The notes under the pieces: model-generated
What the model was told of the DNA's origin: nothing
What the model saw: the letters and a program-made list of their open reading frames with translations, nothing else
Database searches by the model: none
Part shown: piece after piece, positions 15,614-25,356 of the stretch
How the letters are laid out: every line of letters begins with the position of its first letter
Position numbering within the stretch: position 1 is the stretch's first letter
Assembly: GCF_914768025.1 (NCBI RefSeq)
Contig: NZ_CAJZCE010000002.1
Span: forward strand, 244,973-308,972
Direction of reading: 5' to 3'
Length of the DNA stretch: 64,000 bases
From: Snodgrassella gandavensis
GTDB taxonomy: Bacteria > Pseudomonadota > Gammaproteobacteria > Burkholderiales > Neisseriaceae
Made by a program: the position numbers and the translations under genes

Positions 15614-18600
15614 ATGGCTGGTAATCAATCATCTGGTAGCAAAAAACACAACGCAGTGGGCAAGGTAGTAAATAAAGCAGGTAAACAAATCAAAAAAATC
15701 GGCGACAGTATTAAGGAGATGGGCAAAGAGCTGGAACATACCGGTAAGGAGATTAAAGAAACCATCGGGGATACGCTGGGGGAAATATTGCCCGGTAAAA
15801 GTATTGAATTCAAATGGCCGGTAACGCATAAGCCGAAGATATTCCCCACGGAGCCCGGCGGCCGCTTGCCAGCCTCAATTGAAGAAATTCAGAAAAATCG
15901 TGGCGATTGCTTTTACATGGCGCGTAATGCGCCCAAGCCATGCCAGAAAATCCTCAAAATCAGCTTTTTCTTTGACGGCACCAATAATCACGAAAAAGCC
16001 GATAAAGTGGTAACCGGCGCCCAGCCGCCGAGTGAAGAGGAGCTAAAAGCCTTCACTCAGGCAGCACCACAGGCCAAGCTGATTGACGCCTATACCTATC
16101 CGCGCACCAGCAATGTGGCGCGCCTGTATCATGCCTGTATGGGTGCAGAGAGTAAGCCCGGAGAAAATAATCTTGACCCGGATATGATCGAAAATGGCTG
16201 GTTTAAACATTATATTCAGGGGGTAGGCACCCGTTTTGAAGAAATTGGCGACCTGAATCCGGGCTTTGCCGGCGAAGCGTTTGCCCGCTATGGCCAAGCG
16301 CGAATCAACTGGGCGCTGACACGCCTGTGTGACACACTGGGACAATGTAAACTCTACAACGATAAGCCGCTGGCGCTGACCGAGGCGCAGAAAATGATTA
16401 AAAGCATGGATTCGCGCATTGGGCGGAAAAGCCAGTTGGATCAGTTTATTGAGGCGCTGGTACCGGCGCCGGGGAATACACCGCTGCCACAAGCCATCAA
16501 GCTGTATGTGATTGGCTTTTCCCGCGGTGCTGCCGAAGGGCGTACTTTTATCAACTGGCTGCTGGATTATCTGCTCGACCGGCCAGAAAATGCCGAGGCC
16601 AGGGAGCAACTGGAAAAACTGCTTAAACAGCGGCAGGAGCAGCGTGTCAAACTGCGCCAGTACTACCGCAAATATCCGGACAAAGAAACAGAAGCCATTA
16701 ATGCAGCTAAAAAGCAGGAAGAAGTAGCTAATGGCGGCCCGACCAAACCACCACAGAACAAAACTAACCCGACGCAGGGTGGCAATCAGCAATCAGGACA
16801 AGCACCGCAAGGTGGGCAGCAGCCGAGCAACGCCGGCACTGCTCAGCAGAATAATGCGGGTAAGCCGGCATTTATTTATCTGAAGCTGCGCGGCATCCCC
16901 ATCAGTATTGAAATGGCTGGGCTGTTTGATACCGTGGCCAATGTGGGCATGTCGCCACTGGTGTCGATGATCAGCGGCCATTTTAGCTGGGCACATGGCA
17001 CCATGTCGCTGGAGCGTGCTGCGGCAGCACGTTTTGTTAAAAACTGCTATCACTTTGTGGCCGGGCATGAGCAGCGCAAAAGCTTTTCGGTGGAAAGCAT
17101 CTGTATTGATGGCGGCTACCCGCATGGTGGCGGTGGAGAATTCCGCGAATACACCTATCCCGGGGTACATGCCGATATTGGCGGCGGCTATCCGCCGGGT
17201 GAACAATTTAAAAGTAATTTTGGCATGGGGCATGTGGTGGCGCAGATTGCTTTGCATGATATGTATGCGCGCTGCTGGAGGCATGGTATGCCGATGTTAG
17301 TTTCCATTGACCATCCGCAATTGGCAGCGCAGATGAAGAAAACGCCGCGATTCAAATTAAAAAATTATGAAATTATGAATAATGATGTATCAAAAGAATT
17401 TGAAACGCAGCCGGAAATGGTAGAACGTTTCAATGCCTGGCGCGATGTGTCGATTACCGATAATCTGGATCAGAATTTGCGCCAGCAGGTGCATCATATT
17501 ACTGCCTGGCGTATTCTGCGCTGGGTCAAGGATGGGGTAAACGGCTATGCTGATTTTCTGGGGCTGCAAATCAACCCGAGTAAAGGCACAGCGGGGGAGA
17601 AAGAAAATCCGGCACAGGTGAGTGCGCGCGAGCAAATCATTCGCCAGGGGCGCAATCGAGCCAATGAGATGGTCAAAGCCGGCACTGGTGGCCGCGGGGG
17701 GATGCCGGCACCGGCGCAGCCAGACAGAAGTAAGGAGGATGAGCTGTGGCAGCAGGCCGGGCTGGGTAATATTCCGGCAAATAAACGCGGTGATTTTATG
17801 AATGGCATGATTAATAAAAATTACGACCCGCGCAATGATGGCTGGGATATGCTGGAAAGTGCCAGGGATTTCAAGGCCGATTATTTGCATCAGTTTCGTT
17901 TTGAATCTTTTCTGTCGCTGGGTTTTTTAATGAAAACTTTTGCTGGCAGTATTTACATGCTGAATAATGAGGATGAGGCAGAAGAGTTTAAGGATATTCA
18001 CGACAATGGCGATATCCTTTATTTTGGTGAGGCGGATAAAAAGCCACCACCGATACCGCTACCACCAAATCAGGATGATGGCTTTAAGGATGACCCGGTG
18101 AATACGGGTACTCAGCCGGCGAATATACCGAAAGTAGGGGCTACGCCACCGATAGCACCCGGTAAAAAGGATAATGAGTCCATTTTCAGCGATTTAATCA
18201 GCAAGATGAATTTAGGTGCGGTGGTTAGTGGTGTTGCCCTTGATGTGCTGAAACACAAATTGCAACACGCCAAGGCATTGCAGGATGCTGCTGAAGCGGT
18301 GGGCGGTAAAAAAGCCAAAGGGGCACAATGGAAGGATATGTTTGCGCTGGGTGCGGATATCTGGAAGCGGCTTAAAGCCAAAGATAGCAGTGATATGAAA
18401 GTGCTGCTGGACAGAATTAAAAATAATCCGGAAGGCTATACGCCGAAATATCCTGAAGTGACCAAGCTGTTTGATGAGCAGATACACGATTCGCGCGCGA
18501 AATACATGCATACGCTGCTGGAAGACCGCGAGCCGTTTACCAGCTATTTTGCCCACCGGCTGATATTTAGTGGTTCATACTCCAATAAGCCACTGACGCC

Positions 18601-19798
18601 GCTGATGTTGCGGAATAATCTGGTTGGCCTGAGCGGTATTGCCCGCAGTGCCTATATGTCGATTCGCTATGGCAATCCAGCCTATATTCTGCTGGGGCTG
18701 AATAATCCGGAGCTATTTGTGACGGATGCCGACCACAAGGCGCTGGAAGAGCTGAAGAATGGTTTTGATGCTATTGTGATTGATCCTGATACTGGTAAAG
18801 TGTTGATGGATGGCAAAAATCTCAAAAAACTTACCGACATGTTGAAAAAATCGCAGCAAGCCATGCAGCAGCTACAGGATTCGCTGAGTCAGGCGCAGCC
18901 GTGGGATATGAATGAGTTTACTGACAAGATAATGAAGGAAATTGCCAAAAACGGTAATGAAACGCTGAAGAATCTGGAACAAATCAGGGAATTGCTGCTG
19001 CAACAGAAACAGCAATTGGCCAAATTGGCAGAAGCGGCTACGGCAGGTGCAAGCACGCCTACTCAAGTAGCCAGTATGGCTGCTGCGGATGAAGCCAGTG
19101 CCTCGATGGCTGAAGCTGGCGGTGCCGAAACGGCAATGGTGATGCAGCAGCAGTTGGATGGTATGCTGAAAACTGTAGAAGCAAAAATACAGCAGTTACA
19201 GGCTACGCTGGATCCGGCCAATCAGGTGGGCGATGGTAGTGCGGCGGCACGGGCGCAAAATCTGCTGGCTGAGCTAGATATGCTGCCAGCGGGTAGTCAA
19301 AATCTGAATCTGGTTGATGGTGGTGTACTGCCACAGAGTCTGGCTTCGGCTATGGGCATAGCAAACGCGCCGGTTCGTTTCCTGCCCACCCAGCAGGTGT
19401 TGGCGGATATCAATCCGCAAGCGATGGCTGATTATCTGCGTGCGCAAATCAATGAATACCGGCAGAATCTGCAACGGCAGACGGCCACTGCGATGACGAT
19501 GATGCAAAATGGGGAGGATAATCCGCAGACGCTGGCACAGGTATTTTATCGCAATGCTCAGGGCGATATTGCTGATCAGGCAGTCAGCAATATCAGCAGA
19601 ACCACGCTCGACAGGCTGGGTATGCAGGAATTGGAGCTGAATGAATTTCTGCCGGAAAATATTGCCAACCGCAGCCGGCCTGAAATTACCCAGTTGCTAC
19701 AGCAGTTGCGCAGTGGTCAGATACCGGCAGAATTACAGTCATTGCCGCCACACCGTCTGCAATTAATGGCTCGGGTGCTGGAAAGCTGGCTGGCTTAA
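15614..19798 (+). CDS. Tle1-like (DUF2235) T6SS phospholipase effector
   Basis: 1394 residues with a strong TTTAAGGAG ribosome site. Residues about 113-640 form a DUF2235 alpha/beta hydrolase: FFFDGTNN at 118-125, the nucleophile elbow GFSRG at 301-305 (Ser303) and GVHADIGGGYP at 517-527 with candidate Asp/His. Tle1 lipases attack membrane phospholipids of target cells. There is no signal peptide or PAAR domain, so it is probably a cargo effector loaded on VgrG. A lysine-rich segment opens the protein, a Gln/Gly-rich insert lies near 370-415, a proline-rich linker near 809-850, and the last 550 residues, with Gln/Ala-rich coiled-coil stretches, match nothing I know. Base composition is clearly GC-richer than the tss genes, suggesting transfer. 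Phospholipase A or another acyl-hydrolase specificity cannot be read from sequence. Confidence 0.88.
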   Translation: MAGNQSSGSKKHNAVGKVVNKAGKQIKKIGDSIKEMGKELEHTGKEIKETIGDTLGEILPGKSIEFKWPVTHKPKIFPTEPGGRLPASIEEIQKNRGDCFYMARNAPKPCQKILKISFFFDGTNNHEKADKVVTGAQPPSEEELKAFTQAAPQAKLIDAYTYPRTSNVARLYHACMGAESKPGENNLDPDMIENGWFKHYIQGVGTRFEEIGDLNPGFAGEAFARYGQARINWALTRLCDTLGQCKLYNDKPLALTEAQKMIKSMDSRIGRKSQLDQFIEALVPAPGNTPLPQAIKLYVIGFSRGAAEGRTFINWLLDYLLDRPENAEAREQLEKLLKQRQEQRVKLRQYYRKYPDKETEAINAAKKQEEVANGGPTKPPQNKTNPTQGGNQQSGQAPQGGQQPSNAGTAQQNNAGKPAFIYLKLRGIPISIEMAGLFDTVANVGMSPLVSMISGHFSWAHGTMSLERAAAARFVKNCYHFVAGHEQRKSFSVESICIDGGYPHGGGGEFREYTYPGVHADIGGGYPPGEQFKSNFGMGHVVAQIALHDMYARCWRHGMPMLVSIDHPQLAAQMKKTPRFKLKNYEIMNNDVSKEFETQPEMVERFNAWRDVSITDNLDQNLRQQVHHITAWRILRWVKDGVNGYADFLGLQINPSKGTAGEKENPAQVSAREQIIRQGRNRANEMVKAGTGGRGGMPAPAQPDRSKEDELWQQAGLGNIPANKRGDFMNGMINKNYDPRNDGWDMLESARDFKADYLHQFRFESFLSLGFLMKTFAGSIYMLNNEDEAEEFKDIHDNGDILYFGEADKKPPPIPLPPNQDDGFKDDPVNTGTQPANIPKVGATPPIAPGKKDNESIFSDLISKMNLGAVVSGVALDVLKHKLQHAKALQDAAEAVGGKKAKGAQWKDMFALGADIWKRLKAKDSSDMKVLLDRIKNNPEGYTPKYPEVTKLFDEQIHDSRAKYMHTLLEDREPFTSYFAHRLIFSGSYSNKPLTPLMLRNNLVGLSGIARSAYMSIRYGNPAYILLGLNNPELFVTDADHKALEELKNGFDAIVIDPDTGKVLMDGKNLKKLTDMLKKSQQAMQQLQDSLSQAQPWDMNEFTDKIMKEIAKNGNETLKNLEQIRELLLQQKQQLAKLAEAATAGASTPTQVASMAAADEASASMAEAGGAETAMVMQQQLDGMLKTVEAKIQQLQATLDPANQVGDGSAAARAQNLLAELDMLPAGSQNLNLVDGGVLPQSLASAMGIANAPVRFLPTQQVLADINPQAMADYLRAQINEYRQNLQRQTATAMTMMQNGEDNPQTLAQVFYRNAQGDIADQAVSNISRTTLDRLGMQELELNEFLPENIANRSRPEITQLLQQLRSGQIPAELQSLPPHRLQLMARVLESWLA

Positions 19799-20369
19799 AA
19801 TTCAGATGGCTGGCAGAAGATGCTTTTGCCGGCCGGATGATGTAATTCTGTTAGCAGTACGCTATATGCTGATTTGATGCCTAAAAACGTGAAACAGAGG
19901 CGTTAACGTGTGTTGCAAATTTGGTTTGATAAATTTATTAAAATACACAATAAATGGTTATATGTTAAAATTATTTAGGATTTAATTAAATTAATTAATC
20001 AAATGTGTATTAGATTTTGATATTGTTTACATGGTGAAATACTTGGAAACATGTTTCAGAATTTAACTGCGATTTGGAACTATTATGCTGTACGCTGGCA
20101 TGGGAATGCTGCTGGGATTGTTGTATGGCCAAATAGCAAATTTCACTACAATACAATTGGTTTGATGTCAAAAAGGCTGGTTGTGATACGGAAAATTGGT
20201 CTGTGCGCAGTGTAGGCATGAGGTTGGAATGGTTGTGATATGTTCAGGATATGCTTTCAGTATCCTTTGTGCTGAAATATTTTTCTTATGTCGCTAGGAA
20301 ATATTTCTGCTTACTGTGTATGTGTAACAGTACCGAGTATGAAAATGGTTTGGTAAAAAGGGTGATTAC
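19799..20369. other. intergenic region between effector and vgrG
   Basis: About 570 bases. The first 120 are moderately GC-rich like the effector, the rest AT-rich. A 54-codon open frame at 20051-20215 (MFQNLTAIWNYY) has a coding-like look but no good ribosome site and no known family. It could be debris of an older gene. No terminator hairpin is obvious after the effector. Confidence 0.5.
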
Positions 20370-22799
20370 ATGCAGCAGCGCTATTATCTGAAACTGAATG
20401 CAAATCTGGCGGTTTTTGACCAGTTTTCAGTACGCAGATTCAATCTGGAAGAAAAGCTGGATGACTATTATGTATTGCAGCTTGAGGCAACGCATATTGC
20501 TCCCGATTTACCCTTGGGTGATTTTATTCATCAGCGTGTTACCTTTGAAATGGCACCGGATATCGACTGGACTGAATCGATACCGGTATCGCGACCGGAG
20601 CTGGATGATTCTGAAAACCGGCGCTGGTATGGTGTGATTCAAAGTGTGGAGCAGGTAGCTTCCAGTGCAGACGAAACCTGCTACCGCTTTACCATTGTGC
20701 CACGGCTGGCTCTGCTTAACCGCATTACCACAACACGGTTATTCCAGAATGAAACGGCACTAAGTATAGTTGAAAAAATTCTGCGTCATCATGGCTTTGC
20801 CAGTGAAGATTTCTGTTTGAAATCTACCCGCAGCCTGCCGCGTTATGAACACCGCATGCAGTATCGTGAGACAGATTATGCATTTATCAAACGGGTACTG
20901 GCACGTGAGGGATTATGGTTTACTTTTACCCAAACAGCGACTAATGAAGTTTTTACTGTCGCTGATGATGTTAGCCAATATATTCAGCTTCGGCAGCAGG
21001 CTTTGCCTTTCAAACCTGATGCCGGGCTCGAAAGTGGTCAGGAGGGGATTGAAAGTAAACTGGAAGCGCAGCTTTCTTTTGATATTGCCGCAACTGCACA
21101 GGGTATTAAAGATAGTCTGAAGCAGCAGTTAACGCAGGGGCTAACGGCTAAATATTCTGTATCCGAATTTCATGTACGCTATAAGGCTCAGTATGAAAGC
21201 GTGCAAATTAAGGATTACAACTATCGGGATGCCAATAATAGCTTGGTGGCTAAGGCTGGTTTTAGCGAACAGCAGCCGGCTGCATTCGGCCAGCCCTATA
21301 TATATGGTTTTTTTCATCATAAAGATGCAGAACAGGCGCAGCAATATGCACGGATTTTGCATGAGCATTCAATATCACGCCATATTCTTGCCTCTGGCAA
21401 AAGTAATGTGCATGGTTTTGCACCGGGCTTTACCATGGGCTTTGCTACCAATGCCAGAATTGGTGCTATTCGTCAGTGGTTATTGGTGAGTGTGTGTCAT
21501 TCAGGCGCACGTGACGGAGATTATTTTAATTCATTTACTGCTATACCCGCAGACAGCCAGTGGCGTTCGGAGCCGATTAAGCATCCGATTATAGACGGTA
21601 CCATACCGGGAACGATTTGTGATGCCGGTCAAGGGCCCTATGCCTGGGTGGATGAGATGGGGCGCTACATTGTTAAGCTCAATCTGGATATGGATAGTTG
21701 GCAGCCTGGTGGCGAGAGCCGGCCAATCCGTTTGGCCAAGCCTTATGCCGGTGGCCAGTATGGGCAGCATTTTCCGTTGCATGTAGGTACGGAAGTACAG
21801 CTTGCTTTTCAGAATGGTGATCCTGATCGGCCGTATATTGTTGGTGTGTTGCATACCAGTACTGCGCCAGACCATATTCCGAATACATGGCGTACGCGCA
21901 ATGTAATCCGCACATGGGCAAATAATAAAATCCGCATGGAAGACCTGAGTGGCCATGAACACATCAAAATGGCTACTGAATACCATAAAACGCAGCTTAA
22001 TCTGGGACATTTGGTTGACAGCGGGCGCGAAAAGCGTGGTGAGGGCTTTGAGCTGCGTACTGATGGCTGGGGCGCATTGCGTTCTGCACGGGCGTTATAT
22101 CTAACCACAGAAGACCAGACCGCAGCCAATGGTATGCAACTGGATCGCATGGTAGCAGTAGATGAAATTAAAGGTGCCCTGAATCAGGCTAACCATCTTG
22201 CCGATGTTACCGCCAAGCATACCCGTCTCAAGCCGAATCTGGATACGCTGTCTGAGCTAGGAGAGTATTGTTCTTATCTGGAAAAACCGGTTATTTTAAC
22301 CAGTGCTGTGGCTGGTTTGGCTCAGGTATCACCTAAATCTATTCTTAATAGTGTTGGTGAGGATATTCATCAGCAAGCCGGCAAGGATGTATTTACTGGC
22401 GCTGGTGAAAATATAACTCAAACGGCCGTAAAGTCTGTACAGGTTATTGCACAAACTGAAGATTTAAATCTGATTGCCGGTAAAAAAACCGCACGTCTGG
22501 CTTCACATGGCGATGCGGTAGAAATTATCGCAGCGAAAAAGATATCTGTGCAGTCTGTGGGTGATGAAATACTGGTTAATGCAAAAAGCGGCATCAAGCT
22601 GGCCAGTGGGGGGGCTTATATCGAAATTAAAGGCGGGAAAATCAGTCTGTATAGCCCCGGGCCGATTGAGTACAAAGGTAATCACCAGTTTCAGGGACCA
22701 CAGGGTGGTAATTTCCCATTACCGGAGCTGCCTACTTCTGTTTGTCGGGAATGTTTGCGTAAAGCACGCGCGCAGGGTGTTGGTATCGTAGAAAGATAA
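20370..22799 (+). CDS. tssI: T6SS spike protein VgrG (TssI)
   Basis: 809 residues. VgrG trimers form the puncturing spike under PAAR. The N-terminal two-thirds has the gp27-like fold (NRITTTRLFQNETALSIVEKIL; YRETDYAFIKRVLAREGLWF), then the gp5 OB/needle region (QNGDPDRPYIVGVLH), then a C-terminal DUF2345 extension (TDGWGALRSARALYLTTEDQ; SGGAYIEIKGGKISLYSPG). DUF2345 commonly provides effector contacts. The tail ends in a short Cys-containing segment (CRECLRKA). A G7 run at 22608-22614 encodes the SGG of SGGAY. Located 3 bases before the adaptor gene. Secure. Confidence 0.97.
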   Translation: MQQRYYLKLNANLAVFDQFSVRRFNLEEKLDDYYVLQLEATHIAPDLPLGDFIHQRVTFEMAPDIDWTESIPVSRPELDDSENRRWYGVIQSVEQVASSADETCYRFTIVPRLALLNRITTTRLFQNETALSIVEKILRHHGFASEDFCLKSTRSLPRYEHRMQYRETDYAFIKRVLAREGLWFTFTQTATNEVFTVADDVSQYIQLRQQALPFKPDAGLESGQEGIESKLEAQLSFDIAATAQGIKDSLKQQLTQGLTAKYSVSEFHVRYKAQYESVQIKDYNYRDANNSLVAKAGFSEQQPAAFGQPYIYGFFHHKDAEQAQQYARILHEHSISRHILASGKSNVHGFAPGFTMGFATNARIGAIRQWLLVSVCHSGARDGDYFNSFTAIPADSQWRSEPIKHPIIDGTIPGTICDAGQGPYAWVDEMGRYIVKLNLDMDSWQPGGESRPIRLAKPYAGGQYGQHFPLHVGTEVQLAFQNGDPDRPYIVGVLHTSTAPDHIPNTWRTRNVIRTWANNKIRMEDLSGHEHIKMATEYHKTQLNLGHLVDSGREKRGEGFELRTDGWGALRSARALYLTTEDQTAANGMQLDRMVAVDEIKGALNQANHLADVTAKHTRLKPNLDTLSELGEYCSYLEKPVILTSAVAGLAQVSPKSILNSVGEDIHQQAGKDVFTGAGENITQTAVKSVQVIAQTEDLNLIAGKKTARLASHGDAVEIIAAKKISVQSVGDEILVNAKSGIKLASGGAYIEIKGGKISLYSPGPIEYKGNHQFQGPQGGNFPLPELPTSVCRECLRKARAQGVGIVER

Positions 22800-22802
22800 A
22801 TA

Positions 22803-23576
22803 ATGATTACTTATCATGATGCGCTGGCACAATTTATCAAAATTACTAATGAAACAGATGAGAAAATACTCTATTTGATTATTGATTTATGTGATTGTGA
22901 TTATCCGCTGCTTGCCGCTATTGAAAACTGGCAGCCGGCATTACAGTATTGTCTGCTATTTGAGCAAACTCCGGAGGAGTCTATTAAGGAAGAAGGGCCA
23001 CTGTTGCTGGCACTTGATATCGATAATGAAAATCATCTGGAAATACTGGAGAAAATATGTGAAATCATTCATATGAATAACCGTCTGCTGGCTTTTAACA
23101 GTAGGTATCCGTTTGGCACTCTGGAGGAGCATTTACGCCGTGCAATGCAGGTTAAATGGGGTAAAAAGGAAGGTTTACTGCGTTTTTATGTGCCGGATAT
23201 GTTTGATCCGGTGAATATGGTATTGAGTGATGCGCAGAAAAACTGGCTGCATCAATATATGCAACGCTGGTGTTATGTGGATAATAACGGTGAGTGGGTA
23301 ATTTATCATGCTGATTACCCGCCATGTGAGCAAAATGAATTTGATGTAAAAGGTTTTGTCTTTACTGAGAAACAGTACAATACTTTATTGTTATGGGCTG
23401 ATGTCTATAACTATCGGCGTAATTATGGCATTGCTCTGGATGCTGACGAGTATGGTGGTGAACGGATGCTGATCAATCAGTTATACGTTCTGGCTACAGA
23501 AGCTGATGCCAAGCTGATTTTAAGTCAGAAACAGCGCGTTCAGTTTTTTAGCAATAATTTGCAGAAAATTATATAG
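22803..23576 (+). CDS. DUF4123 effector adaptor/chaperone (Tap/TEC-like)
   Basis: 257 residues, starting 3 bases after the vgrG stop. DUF4123 proteins bind a specific effector and load it on the C-terminus of the neighbouring VgrG; they are not secreted. Seen in the sequence: an acidic, aromatic-rich N-terminal domain (YLIIDLCDCDYPLL), the family region ending in LLAFNSRYPFGTLEEHLRRA and LLRFYVPDMFDP, and a helical C-terminus. There is no signal peptide. Its most likely client is the Tle1-like protein encoded upstream of vgrG; this pairing is inferred from position. Confidence 0.85.
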   Translation: MITYHDALAQFIKITNETDEKILYLIIDLCDCDYPLLAAIENWQPALQYCLLFEQTPEESIKEEGPLLLALDIDNENHLEILEKICEIIHMNNRLLAFNSRYPFGTLEEHLRRAMQVKWGKKEGLLRFYVPDMFDPVNMVLSDAQKNWLHQYMQRWCYVDNNGEWVIYHADYPPCEQNEFDVKGFVFTEKQYNTLLLWADVYNYRRNYGIALDADEYGGERMLINQLYVLATEADAKLILSQKQRVQFFSNNLQKII

Positions 23577-23589
23577 GAAAGGCTGAAAG

Positions 23590-24228
23590 ATGTTACGACG
23601 TATATTAATTGCATTCTGTTTGTGTTTAGGGCTGGTGCAACTGGCTTGGGCTGGAACATATGACGATGCTGCGGCGGCGGCGCAAAGCAAGCAGTATGAT
23701 AAGGCCATGGTTCTGTTTCAGAAAGCCATCGATGAAAATGATGATGCACGTGCCTATAACAGTCTGGGCACGCTGTATGAGATGGGATTGGGCGTTAAAC
23801 AGGATTATGCCACTGCGGCTAAATATTATGCGCAGGCTGCCAAAAAGGGTAATGTAAAAGCAAATGGCAATCTGGCTGTTTTGTATGAGCGTGGTTTAGG
23901 TGTAAAACAGGACTGGGGCAAGGCTCTGGGCTATTATTTCACTGGCCTGAACAAAGGTGATGGTAAGTCGATGAATAATCTGGGGGTGATGGCACTTAAT
24001 GGTGAAATCCTGCCCAAAAATATATCAGTGGCATGGGCATTGTTTGCCAGTGCGGTAAACCGTCAGGATAGAGAAGCTCCACATAATCTGGCGGTAGTAG
24101 AAACCAGAATGTCTAAAGCGGAAATTGAGCAGGGTAAAGTAGTTTATAAAGCTTTGCATCAGGTTAATGCCAAGAAACCACCTATGGATATTATGTTGGA
24201 TTATTTAGGCTGGCATGATAACGAATAG
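23590..24228 (+). CDS. periplasmic Sel1-repeat protein
   Basis: 212 residues. An N-terminal signal peptide (ILIAFCLCLGLVQLAWA, cleavage after about residue 21) and a series of Sel1/TPR-like repeats: YNSLGTLYEMGLGVKQDYATA and GNLAVLYERGLGVKQDW, then two degenerate ones. Sel1 proteins are protein-protein interaction scaffolds. It is in the vgrG operon, 13 bases after the adaptor, and its end overlaps the next gene by 14 bases. A role as periplasmic immunity or accessory factor is possible; function unknown. Confidence 0.85.
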   Translation: MLRRILIAFCLCLGLVQLAWAGTYDDAAAAAQSKQYDKAMVLFQKAIDENDDARAYNSLGTLYEMGLGVKQDYATAAKYYAQAAKKGNVKANGNLAVLYERGLGVKQDWGKALGYYFTGLNKGDGKSMNNLGVMALNGEILPKNISVAWALFASAVNRQDREAPHNLAVVETRMSKAEIEQGKVVYKALHQVNAKKPPMDIMLDYLGWHDNE

Positions 24229-25336
24229 CATTCAACGCCAAACTACTTGGCTGCCACCACAGCCAGTTCGCTGGCTTTTCTGGCTGGCGTTATATATTTT
24301 GGCCATTACTATTAATAAAAAATATGCTGATTCTATTATTGCTCAGCTAGGGCTGGAAATTACTGTACATTGGCAAAAGTGGTGTATTTCGGTATTGCCT
24401 GCTGTTGCAGTGGTAACTTTGCTGTTACTGGTACGTTGCATTTGGTATCAGATATGGCTTATTTATCAGCGCCATAATCAGTTTATCTATAATGAAAAGG
24501 TAGTGAATAATCAGAAATATTGGTCAGAATTTATGCTGCTGGAAGAGGTATTGCTGCGTTGTGGGCAGTTAAATCATGCCGCTGATTTTTACGATTATCT
24601 AAGCTTGAGTTCTGAAGAGCGGAAGGAATCGGTTTTCGAATCCATGAGTATGGAAATGCCTACGCAAAACAGTTCTGTTGTTCATTCTGATCGTTTACAT
24701 ACCGTTTTATCTCAGTTGGTTCAAACTTTATCTTCAAAAGAGGTTTTTACTGAGCAGTATGTCCAGCATCTATGGCTATGGGCTGCTGATAGGGAAAGCT
24801 GGCTGATATTCAGGGAGCTGGTTATCGCTGAAGGTGGTTATTGTCCTGTAGTACCAGATTATTATGTGAAATTTGAAGATTTAAATTGGGTTATTGATCG
24901 GTTTCAGGAAGCGTTGTATCAGAAAATTCTCTTACTTGGATTTGAATGTCAGCCTGAATTTGAATTGTATCTGGCTATGATTTTTGCCCGTAAAGGCAAG
25001 TTGGCCACAATACGGCGAGCTTTTGATACGCATACATGGGACGCTGATCAGGAATATTTTTTTACGGCTATGACTGAAAAAATTTCTGGTTTTCAGCTTG
25101 AAAGCAGCCCTCAGGAAAGTATTCAACCAGAAGACACGGAATTGACTGAGGCTTTAATAGAAAAGGATTATGAAATTAAACCATATAAACTGGATCACCC
25201 AGAATTCTTTCAGAAATTACAGTACACAAGTGACTGGATGCAATTATTGCTTGCTGTTTATCAGGCACATAAACATTCCTATGTAGTACTATTTCAGCAT
25301 AATGAAAAAATAATACCTGTTGCTCAGGTCAAGTAA
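24215..25336 (+). CDS. unknown two-helix membrane protein in the T6SS operon
   Basis: 373 residues, not recognised. Two membrane segments (about 18-35 and 56-84) are followed by a roughly 290-residue acidic soluble domain rich in Trp, Glu and Leu with helix-forming pattern (EFMLLEEVLLRCGQLNHAADFYDYL). The soluble part is probably cytoplasmic if the N-terminus is inside. Start codon overlaps the Sel1 gene; tssM follows 20 bases after its stop. Context suggests a T6SS accessory membrane component, or a partner of the Sel1 protein. Confidence 0.8.
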   Translation: MITNSIQRQTTWLPPQPVRWLFWLALYILAITINKKYADSIIAQLGLEITVHWQKWCISVLPAVAVVTLLLLVRCIWYQIWLIYQRHNQFIYNEKVVNNQKYWSEFMLLEEVLLRCGQLNHAADFYDYLSLSSEERKESVFESMSMEMPTQNSSVVHSDRLHTVLSQLVQTLSSKEVFTEQYVQHLWLWAADRESWLIFRELVIAEGGYCPVVPDYYVKFEDLNWVIDRFQEALYQKILLLGFECQPEFELYLAMIFARKGKLATIRRAFDTHTWDADQEYFFTAMTEKISGFQLESSPQESIQPEDTELTEALIEKDYEIKPYKLDHPEFFQKLQYTSDWMQLLLAVYQAHKHSYVVLFQHNEKIIPVAQVK

Positions 25337-25356
25337 ATTCAATTACAGGCGGGTTT

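Noticed and set aside
16043..16792. 249-codon minus-strand frame inside the effector gene
   Set aside because: Antisense shadow over the DUF2235 catalytic region.
20010..20219. 69-codon minus-strand frame between effector and vgrG
   Set aside because: No family or ribosome site; the + strand frame over the same DNA is equally plausible.
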